Source of the DNA: FEN-727 sp036508635
Lineage (GTDB): Bacteria; Actinomycetota; Geothermincolia; Fen-727; Anoxymicrobiaceae
Assembly: GCA_036508635.1 (NCBI GenBank)
Contig: DATCGY010000273.1
Location: 1 to 13,031, forward strand
Reading direction: 5' to 3'
Length of the DNA stretch: 13,031 bases
How positions within the stretch are numbered: the first letter of the stretch is position 1; each line of letters begins with the position of its first letter. This document shows positions 1 through 6,034 of the stretch, in pieces. Under the pieces are notes generated by a model, which saw only the letters and a program-made list of their open reading frames with translations, did no database searches and was not told the origin of the DNA. A program made the position numbers and the translations under genes.

Positions 1-28
1 GTGCAAGCTATCGGTGTAGTGTCATAAC

Positions 29-57
29 TGGACTCAACCTGTCGCATCGCATATATT
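29..57 (+). promoter_or_regulatory. Putative sigma70-type promoter for the signal-peptide ORF
   Basis: TGGACT at 29-34 (4 of 6 matches to TTGACA) and TATATT at 52-57 (5 of 6 matches to TATAAT) are separated by 17 bases. Transcription would begin near 64, about 48 bases before the ATG at 112, which has a strong ribosome binding site. The call rests on sequence match only. Confidence 0.35.
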
Positions 58-111
58 TTACGGCATCGTGGCAACGGCACTCGGGGTGGTTCTGAGAGGG
101 AGCGGGTTCAA

Positions 112-515
112 ATGAATCCAAGGCAACCCGCACCGGTTTCACACATTCCGTTAAGCGCCTTTCTGAAAGCGTTGGCGGTATCCATATGTCTCGCGCTCCT
201 GCTGTCCCCAACTTCGATACCTACCTGACCATCTGGAACCCGAACGTGCCGGGAGGCGATATCGGAGATATCGACGTTACCCTCAGGTATTACCTGGAAG
301 GTGACGGGAAGAAGGTCGTGAAACACCACGTGCCCGCCCAGACCCGAGTGACCGTGAAAGTGGCCGATGACTTTCCGGGCCAGTACTCGGTCTCAACCGT
401 GGCTTCGGGGACAGGGCCGTTCGTGATCGAGCGGCCGATGTACTTCAACTTCGGCGGGAGTGTAACGGGAGGCCACGACGTGGTGGGCTATCCCATCATC
501 CTGTATGCGCATTAG
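112..515 (+). pseudogene. Frame-broken remnant of a secreted repeat-domain protein (signal peptide plus one repeat)
   Basis: A good start lies at ATG 112: the purine-rich GAGAGGGAG at 95-103 is 8 bases upstream. This frame encodes a typical export signal, with a polar N-terminus followed by a hydrophobic stretch (AVSICLALLL, about residues 23-32), and stops at TGA 226-228. From about 207, the frame one base back encodes a conserved-looking domain, PNFDTYLTIWNPN through ERPMYFNFGG and GGHDVVGYP, ending at TAG 513-515. Read alone, that frame gives an ATG at 186 and 109 residues, but 186 has no ribosome binding site and lies inside the signal-peptide stretch. The frames would join if the C-run at 206-209 had one more C. 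From memory, such domains occur as tandem repeats in large secreted proteins of anaerobic Actinomycetota and usually begin with a WYFAEG-like segment, which is missing here. I infer an internal deletion joining signal peptide to last repeat, with a frame change that could also be a sequencing error. Confidence 0.6.
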
Positions 516-566
516 GCGAGCCGGGGTCGGTCGGACAGGCATAGAGATGCTCCAGGAAACGTTACC

Positions 567-1490
567 CTAGTCATGGGATGGTGCGCCGGGTTGCAGTAGC
601 CCGTACTTGTCGAAGTTGGCATCCGCGATGGCCTGCAGGTCCTTGATGTGCGCTTCGCCTCCGGGGTACTTGAACAGGTGAGCGAACCGCTTCTGGGGCC
701 TCAGGTACTCCTCTACACCGATAAGCTCTTCTGGTTTTATCTTTCTGACGCCCGTGACCTTGCCAGCCTCCATCTCGAACAGCGGATACAGGCCGCAATT
801 AACAGCGGCGCGCGCCATCCTGATCGTGAGCTGGCTCTCGACGCCCCAGCCCGACACGCAAGGAGAGTGAATCTGGACGTACGTCGGTCCGGTGAACGTA
901 AGAGCCTTCTTTATCTTGCGCTTGATGTCGTTGGGATAGCCGGCGGAAGCAGTCGCGATGTAGGAAGCCCCATGGGCCGCTACGATGGCCGGCAAGTCTT
1001 TCTTTCGAGTAGCGTTGCCCCACGACATCTTTCCCGTTGGGCTCGTCGTCGTAAGGGCGTCCAGCGGCGTGAGGCCCGAGCGCTGGTAGCCCGTGTTCGA
1101 GTAGACTTCGGTGTCGTAGCAGACATAGAGGATGTCATGCCCGCGCTCGAGCATGCCGGACAGTGCGCCCATGCCGATGTCGGCCGTTCCGCCGTCTCCA
1201 GCCTGAGCGATGACCTTCGCTTCGCCCTCTCTGCCGAGCGCCTTGAGCGCGACCTCGATGCCGGATGCCACGCTCGCCGCGTTCTCGAAGAGCGAGTGAA
1301 TCCATGGCACCTGCCACGACGAGCGCGGGAACCTGGTCGTGAACACCTCAAGACAACCTGTCGCGTTCGTCAGTATGACGTTGGGCCCCGCGGCCTCCAG
1401 GACCGTACGGGCCGCAAGCGCCTCACCGCATCCGGCGCACGCCGTGTGCCCATAAGCCATGAGCCTCGACTCTACCTGCTCGTTGGCCAT
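567..1490 (-). CDS. porB: Pyruvate/2-oxoacid:ferredoxin oxidoreductase, beta subunit
   Basis: This 307-residue protein is the thiamine diphosphate-binding subunit, which decarboxylates the 2-oxoacid and passes electrons to an iron-sulfur cluster. The thiamine diphosphate/Mg motif is GDGGTADIG at 98-106, followed by the DTEVYSNTGYQRSG segment at 126-139. Four cysteines placed as in the family to bind the proximal [4Fe-4S] cluster are C18, C21, C46 and C211. The length is normal for PorB. AGGAGG at 1494-1499 lies 3 bases before the ATG, which fixes the start. It is the last gene of the por cluster, 21 bases after porA. Pyruvate is the most likely substrate, but 2-ketoisovalerate or another 2-oxoacid cannot be excluded from sequence. 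The family assignment is secure and the substrate is inferred. Confidence 0.95.
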   Translation of the reverse strand: MANEQVESRLMAYGHTACAGCGEALAARTVLEAAGPNVILTNATGCLEVFTTRFPRSSWQVPWIHSLFENAASVASGIEVALKALGREGEAKVIAQAGDGGTADIGMGALSGMLERGHDILYVCYDTEVYSNTGYQRSGLTPLDALTTTSPTGKMSWGNATRKKDLPAIVAAHGASYIATASAGYPNDIKRKIKKALTFTGPTYVQIHSPCVSGWGVESQLTIRMARAAVNCGLYPLFEMEAGKVTGVRKIKPEELIGVEEYLRPQKRFAHLFKYPGGEAHIKDLQAIADANFDKYGLLQPGAPSHD

Positions 1491-1511
1491 TGCTCCTCCT
1501 GAAAATAGAAA

Positions 1512-2696
1512 TCAGTCGTTGACCTGGTGCGCGGACCAGAGCACTTCGTGGTCTATGCCGGTCATCTCGACGCGGCAGGTCGAATCGGACAGCAGGCCCA
1601 GTGCGATGTTGCGGATGTCTTTCTTGCGGACGTCGCGACCGCCGAGGCCGACTACGAAGCTCGAGATGTTAGGGGTAAGGGCGGCTCCACAGAAAGCGGA
1701 CCGTATCTCCGAGCAGAGGATTCCCTCGAGGCCCAGGGATATGTCTTTTTCTATTACGCCGACCACCTTCGCCTTGCTCAACGCGTCGTGCAGTTGGTTG
1801 CGGGGGAACGGCCTTACCGTCCTCACCTTGAGAATGCCAACGGGGTGGCCTTCGTCCCGTAGTTCGTCGACCACGTCTTTCATCGTCCCGAGAAGCGAGC
1901 CCATGGACACGAGCAGCACTTCGGCGTCCTCGGTGCGGTAGCCCTCGACGAGGTCTCCAGAAAACCGGTCGAACTCCTCGCCGAAGCGGACGGCCGACTC
2001 CGTGATGGCCCGGCTTGCCTGCTGCATCGACTGGTGCAGGAGCATGCGGATCTCCATGTACGCGTCGGGGCCGGCCATGGCGCCGAGCGTAATCGGGTCT
2101 TTCGGCGTGAGGAAGAACCTGGGCTCGAACGGCGGCAGGTAGGCGTCGACCTGCTCCTGGTCGGGCACGTCCACGATCTCGGTCGCGTGCGTGAGTATGA
2201 AGCCGTCCATGCAAACCATGACGGGGATGTTGAGCTTCTCGGCGACCTCGAACGCCTGGATGTGCATGTCGCAGGCTTCCTGCACGTCTTCCGCGTACAT
2301 CTGTATCCATCCGCAGTCCCGTAACGACATCGAGTCCTGCTGGTCGTTCCATATATTTATGGGCGCCGAGATCGAGCGATTGGCGACGGTCATCACCACC
2401 GGCAGCCTGAGGCCCGCGATGTTGAACATGACCTCGGTCATCAACAGCAGCCCCTGGCTGGAGGTGGCCGTGTAAGCACGCGCGCCTGTCGCGGAAGCGC
2501 CCAGCACCACCGACGCCGCGGTGAACTCGCTATCGGCGAGCACGTATCCGGCGTCGAGTTTCCCTTCGGCAAGCATCCTTGCGAGCCCTTCGACGATGTG
2601 GGTCTGGGGCGTGATGGGATAGGCGCACACCACCTTCGGCCTGCACAGCCCGATGAACTCCGCGACCGCTTGCGAGCCCTCGAGAATCTGTCTCAT
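1512..2696 (-). CDS. porA: Pyruvate/2-oxoacid:ferredoxin oxidoreductase, alpha subunit
   Basis: This 394-residue protein is the alpha subunit, which completes the active site with PorB. The family signatures are present: YPITPQ at 26-31 near the N-terminus, an acidic residue in DSEFTAASVVLGAS (about 55-68) that contacts the cofactor in relatives, TSSQGL at 79-83, and the ANRSISAPINIWNDQQDSM segment at 105-123. The C-terminal half has the usual domain that begins near residue 255 (EDAEVLLVSMGS). The start ATG overlaps the porD stop in an ATGA (2693-2696), so translation is probably coupled. A G-rich GGGGGTGA lies just upstream. The length is typical of the four-subunit enzymes in which alpha, beta, gamma and delta are separate polypeptides. 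Confidence 0.95.
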   Translation of the reverse strand: MRQILEGSQAVAEFIGLCRPKVVCAYPITPQTHIVEGLARMLAEGKLDAGYVLADSEFTAASVVLGASATGARAYTATSSQGLLLMTEVMFNIAGLRLPVVMTVANRSISAPINIWNDQQDSMSLRDCGWIQMYAEDVQEACDMHIQAFEVAEKLNIPVMVCMDGFILTHATEIVDVPDQEQVDAYLPPFEPRFFLTPKDPITLGAMAGPDAYMEIRMLLHQSMQQASRAITESAVRFGEEFDRFSGDLVEGYRTEDAEVLLVSMGSLLGTMKDVVDELRDEGHPVGILKVRTVRPFPRNQLHDALSKAKVVGVIEKDISLGLEGILCSEIRSAFCGAALTPNISSFVVGLGGRDVRKKDIRNIALGLLSDSTCRVEMTGIDHEVLWSAHQVND

Positions 2697-3094
2697 TGCT
2701 TGTCACCCCCCGGCCTGTCCCGTGGCCCCCGCTCGCGATCGGCTGACGAGACGATACCGCCGCCGTAATCCTCATCCGGGTGCTCGACCGGGGCTCCTTC
2801 GACCTCGGGGCCGGGGACGTTCCGTTGCCCCGCGGCCTCCGACTCCAGGACCATGTCGATATCATCGACGGGGCACATCTCAGCGCATATCCCGCATCCC
2901 TTGCACGCGTCCATGTCGGCATCGAATTTTTTCTTGTCGATGCGGTATATCGCTCCATCCGGGCACATCAACTCGCAGTCACGGCAGCCGATGCAATCCT
3001 TCTGTTTGTGGCGCGGGCGGTAGATGCGCCAACCTGTCTTCTTCTCTTCGCGGGTTGTTCCCGGCTGGACCACGACCCCGTACACCGGCTTCAT
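2693..3094 (-). CDS. porD: Pyruvate/2-oxoacid:ferredoxin oxidoreductase, delta (2x[4Fe-4S] ferredoxin) subunit
   Basis: This 133-residue protein is the electron-transfer subunit with two [4Fe-4S] clusters. Two complete motifs are visible: C34-x2-C37-x2-C40-x3-C44-P and C64-x2-C67-x2-C70-x3-C74-P. The N-terminus (about residues 1-30, with TGWRIYRP) matches the lead-in normally seen in PorD. From about residue 83 there is a tail of about 50 residues rich in Gly, Pro, Asp, Glu and Arg, which makes the protein longer than the roughly 85-105 residues I expect for PorD. The tail looks disordered and its role is unknown. The start overlaps the porG stop by ATGA (3091-3094) and the stop overlaps the porA start, so the middle of the cluster is translationally coupled. 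Confidence 0.95.
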   Translation of the reverse strand: MKPVYGVVVQPGTTREEKKTGWRIYRPRHKQKDCIGCRDCELMCPDGAIYRIDKKKFDADMDACKGCGICAEMCPVDDIDMVLESEAAGQRNVPGPEVEGAPVEHPDEDYGGGIVSSADRERGPRDRPGGDKQ

Positions 3095-3657
3095 GCCTTC
3101 ACCCCCCCAACCTTCTCGAACGCTTCGCGCATAGCCACTATCTCCTTTTCCCCCAGTTCTCCCGGATAGCGCTCGAGCACGCTCTTTTCGAGGGCCTCGA
3201 GCTTTATCTCCCCTGACGCGCCAGCGAACGCGCCTACCATGATGGTGTTGATGATCGCTTTGCCCACGATATCGAGGGCGAGCTCGGTCGCCGGAACGGT
3301 GACGACCCTGAAACTCCCGGGTATCTTGAAATCCGACGGCGGGCGCGTCGTGTTGATGACGATGAGACCTCCATCCTTGAGACCTTCCAGAAGGTCGGCG
3401 CCCAGGAAGAGGCTGGCGTCCTGGACTATCACGTAGTCGGGCTCGTAGACCTGCGAGCGCAGCCTGATCGGGGCGTCGCTTATCCGGACGTAAGCCGTCA
3501 CAGGCGCTCCATGTCGCTCCGACCCGAACATCGGAAACGCCTGGGCGTACAGGCCGTCGGCGAACGCCGCTTCAGCGAGGAACTCGCTGGCGGTCACGTT
3601 GCCCTGGCCGCCACGACCGTGAATGCGTATCTGTTTGATCAGCCTTAACACCTCCAT
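3091..3657 (-). CDS. porG: Pyruvate/2-oxoacid:ferredoxin oxidoreductase, gamma subunit
   Basis: The reading from ATG 3657 gives 188 residues. It has the gamma-subunit signature IRIHGRGGQG (10-19) and the FGSERHGAPV segment (44-53). This subunit structures the complex and contributes to CoA binding in relatives. The start is uncertain. The ATG at 3655-3657 has no ribosome binding site at a useful distance. A perfect GGAGGTG (3649-3655) overlaps this ATG and lies 6 bases before an in-frame CTG at 3640-3642. Starting at the CTG would give MIKQIRIHGRGGQG, which matches the usual N-terminus of PorG better. The gene follows the thioredoxin-like selenoprotein gene after a 35-base gap (50 bases to the CTG) and is coupled to porD by an ATGA overlap. 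Confidence 0.93.
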   Translation of the reverse strand: MEVLRLIKQIRIHGRGGQGNVTASEFLAEAAFADGLYAQAFPMFGSERHGAPVTAYVRISDAPIRLRSQVYEPDYVIVQDASLFLGADLLEGLKDGGLIVINTTRPPSDFKIPGSFRVVTVPATELALDIVGKAIINTIMVGAFAGASGEIKLEALEKSVLERYPGELGEKEIVAMREAFEKVGGVKA

Positions 3658-3692
3658 GTTCTACGCAAGACCCCTGCCGACCCCGTCTCGGT

Positions 3693-4256
3693 CTAGTCTT
3701 TCCACGGCAGCGCACGAAGCGCCCACTCGCTGTCCGGGTAAAGGCGGTCGAGTTCCTCTACCGCGACGTCGAGATGGGAGTTGTCGTTTGTCGCTTTGCG
3801 ACGTGCCACGGAGCGAAAATAAACCGCCTCGGGTGCGAGCATCGAGCCGGGGAAATCCCCGGCCACCGCATCGAACAGCTCCGCGGCGTGAGAGTAGTTG
3901 TGCCCCCAGAACGCGACGAAAGCGTTACCCATCGCCAGGTGCGAGAGGAAGGCCGGAGGCGGCAGAAAGCCCGTTATCCTGCGGCGCGCGTTTCCCGCCT
4001 GGTCGGTAAACAGTATGGTCGGCGTCCAGAAGATGTTGTATCTCCTCAAAAGTGCGCTCTCGTTATCGAAGTCGACCCGGAACGGGATGAAATTGTCCGA
4101 CACGTACCTGATGACATGCTCGTTTGGATACGTCACGGTACCCATCATTTTGCAACCGCTTCATGCCCGTTGGACAAAATCAATCAGTACCGGCCGGGCC
4201 GACTGCCTTGCGGTCTTGAGTGCATCAGCCTCGTCCGTCATCCAGTGAATCTCCAT
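3693..4256 (-). CDS. Thioredoxin-like selenoprotein (UxxC active site; TGA at 4161-4163 read as selenocysteine)
   Basis: Read through one in-frame TGA, this encodes 187 residues. Residues 1-36 supply the first part of a thioredoxin fold: EIHWMTDEADALKTA, the strand RPVLIDFV (21-28), then the redox motif U32-S-G-C35-K. Residues 37-80 continue the fold (TVTYP, NFIPFRVDF) to WTPT with cis-proline P79, which packs on the active site in thioredoxins. Residues from about 105 look helical and TPR-like. Read conventionally from the ATG at 4148, the protein has 151 residues and lacks the active site and the first part of the fold. The extended start ATG 4254-4256 is preceded by GAGGCGG at 4262-4268 and an in-frame stop at 4269-4271. 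A SECIS-like hairpin follows the TGA. The gene heads the por cluster, so a redox role connected to that enzyme is inferred. The alternative is a nonsense mutation of a TGC or TGT cysteine codon. Confidence 0.8.
4125..4144 (-). promoter_or_regulatory. Putative bacterial SECIS element
   Basis: In the mRNA, UGGGUAC pairs with GUAUCCA over 7 bp (six Watson-Crick pairs and one G-U), closing a 6-base loop, CGUGAC. The loop begins at the 24th base after the UGA. The known bacterial SECIS pattern has a hairpin within roughly 16-37 bases of the UGA and a G among the first two loop bases, and both conditions are met. The loop also carries GU, as in the E. coli fdhF element that binds SelB. The fold was done by eye. 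Confidence 0.65.
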
Positions 4257-4395
4257 AGCCGCCTCGATTCAGGCTCTATTGCTCGCGAATCCTTAAGGTT
4301 TCTTCAATGTTCGGGCTTTGTCTCCTGCCTTCGTGGGAGCGGTACACGTCGCGAAGACGGGTCGGGAGGCGCTGGTTAAGTACCATGTGCGGTTT

Positions 4396-4413
4396 TACGG
4401 TCGAGGAACCGTA
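4396..4413 (-). terminator. Weak hairpin just after the second kinase gene
   Basis: TACGGT (4396-4401) and ACCGTA (4408-4413) form a 6-bp stem with a 6-base loop, 2 bases beyond the stop codon of the kinase gene at 4416. No T-run follows on the minus strand, so it is not a classical intrinsic terminator. It lies in the 159-base gap before the selenoprotein gene, where I see no convincing promoter. Confidence 0.2.
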
Positions 4414-4415
4414 GA

Positions 4416-6032
4416 TCAGCCAATGGGGTCAGGGCACAGATTCCGGGCGAGGCAGAACTTGAACACCGAGCCTCCGCCGTCACGCTGTCGATGGTGGATC
4501 TCACCGTCATGCCCACCGACTATCTGCCGGGCGAGATACAGCCCGAGTCCGAGGCCTACTTTTGAGTGGTGCATGATCTCTTCAACCTGGTAGAAGCGGT
4601 CGAAGATGAGCTCCTCGTCTTTTTCAGGTACCCCGATGCCGCGATCCATCACGGATACGACCACCCTGTCGTCCTTGAGCCCGGCCTCCAGCTCTATCGG
4701 GGACGCAGGCGGTGAGAATTTGACCGCGTTGTCCAGAAGGATCACGAGTAGCTGTATCAGCTTTTCCGGGTCCGCGGTCAGCGAATTGGCGTCATCTGAG
4801 ACCGAGACGGCTATCTCGTTGCCGTGCCCTAGCGCTTTCATGTCCGCAACAGCGGAATTGAGGAGCTGCTCCAACTGCACCTGCCTCATACGAAAGGTGA
4901 ACCGCCCCCGTTCGACAAGAGATACCTGAAGCAGCTCCTCGACGAAATGGGTCAGCCGGTCCACCGCGATATCGAGGGCGCTGAGTATCCCTTGCATGTC
5001 TTCGGGATTCATCCTTTCGAGATATCCCCCAAGCATCGTCGTGTAGCCCTTGACGACGCTGATGGGATGTCGAAGCTCATGCGAGGCCACCGTCAGGAAA
5101 TCCGCGAGGCTCTCGGCCCTCTCTTTCAGCTCGAGCTCGGCCTGCTTGCGCTCGATGACCTCCTGCTGAAGGTACAGGTTGGTCTTCGCAAGCTCCGAGG
5201 TTCGTGCCTCGACCAGCTCCTCGAGTTGCTCCCTGTACTCGCGCAGGCGCTCATCGTTCTGCTTGCGGAGCGTAATGTCTCGCGAGTTTATGACTATGCC
5301 TTCGACGGCCGGGTCGTCCAGAACGTTTCGCCCGATGCTCTCGAAGACGCGCCACGGCCCGTCCTTGTGGAGCAACCTGAGCTCGAGCACCGCGATGGCC
5401 CCCGGGGTGTCGATTGCCCGTTGCGCGATGCCCACTATCCGCTCGCGGTCATCGGGGTGGATCAGGTCGAGGATGGACGAGCCGATCAGGTCCTCGGGTT
5501 TGTACCCGAGAATGCGATCTATCGAGGGGCTGACGTACATGATGGTACCGTCCGGCGAGACGACGGTTATGAGGTCGCTCGCCTTCTCGATGAGCGTTCG
5601 AAAATGTTGCTCCCTCCTGCGCAGCTCGTCCTGGGCCCGCTTGAGGCTGATCTCTGTCACAGCTTTTTCAACAGCCTCCGCGAGGCGAGAATTGAGGTGG
5701 CTGTCTTTGACTACGTACCCTGAAGCGCTTGAACGGAACGAGCGGACCGCGGTCTCCTCGTCGCCGTGGCCAGTGACCATTATCACGCGCGGGCCGCCGC
5801 CGCCGGGAGTTATCTCCTCGAGGAAATCCAGGCCCCGACCGTCGGGAAGCATGAAGTCGAGTGTCACGATGTCGAAAGCGCCTTCAGAGATCTTTTCCCG
5901 CGCTGTCGCGCAGTCGTACGCCATCTCAACGGAGAACGAGAACTTCTTTTCGAGTATGCGCTTGAGCTGGCGGGCCATGTCCTGCTCGTCTTCAACGACG
6001 AGCGCCCGCGTCTTTTCCGAGTCGGACTCCAT
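4416..6032 (-). CDS. Soluble histidine kinase with N-terminal receiver domain (REC-PAS-HisKA-HATPase)
   Basis: This 538-residue protein has no membrane segment. The N-terminal receiver (8-125) keeps the acidic pair E14/D15, phosphoacceptor D59 (TLDFMLPDG), T87 and K109. A PAS domain (143-253) is followed by a likely coiled coil (255-308). The HisKA domain carries the autophosphorylation site H318 in SHELRHPIS. The ATPase domain has LLDNAVKFSPP, DRGIGVP and GLGLGLYLARQI. The start was chosen at 6032, 2 bases after the stop of the preceding kinase gene, with GGGG about 6 bases upstream. An upstream ATG at 6095 would add 21 residues unlike a receiver and overlap the preceding gene. The receiver-first order suggests it is phosphorylated by another kinase or regulated by its own receiver. 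No DNA-binding partner is encoded nearby. The signal sensed by the PAS domain is unknown. Confidence 0.9.
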   Translation of the reverse strand: MESDSEKTRALVVEDEQDMARQLKRILEKKFSFSVEMAYDCATAREKISEGAFDIVTLDFMLPDGRGLDFLEEITPGGGGPRVIMVTGHGDEETAVRSFRSSASGYVVKDSHLNSRLAEAVEKAVTEISLKRAQDELRRREQHFRTLIEKASDLITVVSPDGTIMYVSPSIDRILGYKPEDLIGSSILDLIHPDDRERIVGIAQRAIDTPGAIAVLELRLLHKDGPWRVFESIGRNVLDDPAVEGIVINSRDITLRKQNDERLREYREQLEELVEARTSELAKTNLYLQQEVIERKQAELELKERAESLADFLTVASHELRHPISVVKGYTTMLGGYLERMNPEDMQGILSALDIAVDRLTHFVEELLQVSLVERGRFTFRMRQVQLEQLLNSAVADMKALGHGNEIAVSVSDDANSLTADPEKLIQLLVILLDNAVKFSPPASPIELEAGLKDDRVVVSVMDRGIGVPEKDEELIFDRFYQVEEIMHHSKVGLGLGLYLARQIVGGHDGEIHHRQRDGGGSVFKFCLARNLCPDPIG

Positions 6033-6034
6033 CG

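Noticed and set aside
648..1502. 284-codon open frame on the plus strand
   Set aside because: It is antisense to porB, which is unambiguous. The translation is Arg-rich and has no domain pattern.
3693..4148. 151-residue reading of the thioredoxin-like gene from ATG 4148
   Set aside because: This start removes the redox motif and the first part of the fold. The frame continues upstream through TGA with convincing homology-like sequence to an ATG with a ribosome binding site at 4256.
4416..4418. TGA of the REC-PAS kinase as another selenocysteine codon
   Set aside because: The kinase is already complete at this point, and the frame after the TGA has only six sense codons before the next stop (TAA).
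4947..5723. 258-codon open frame on the plus strand
   Set aside because: It is antisense to the REC-PAS kinase gene and has no ribosome binding site or motif.
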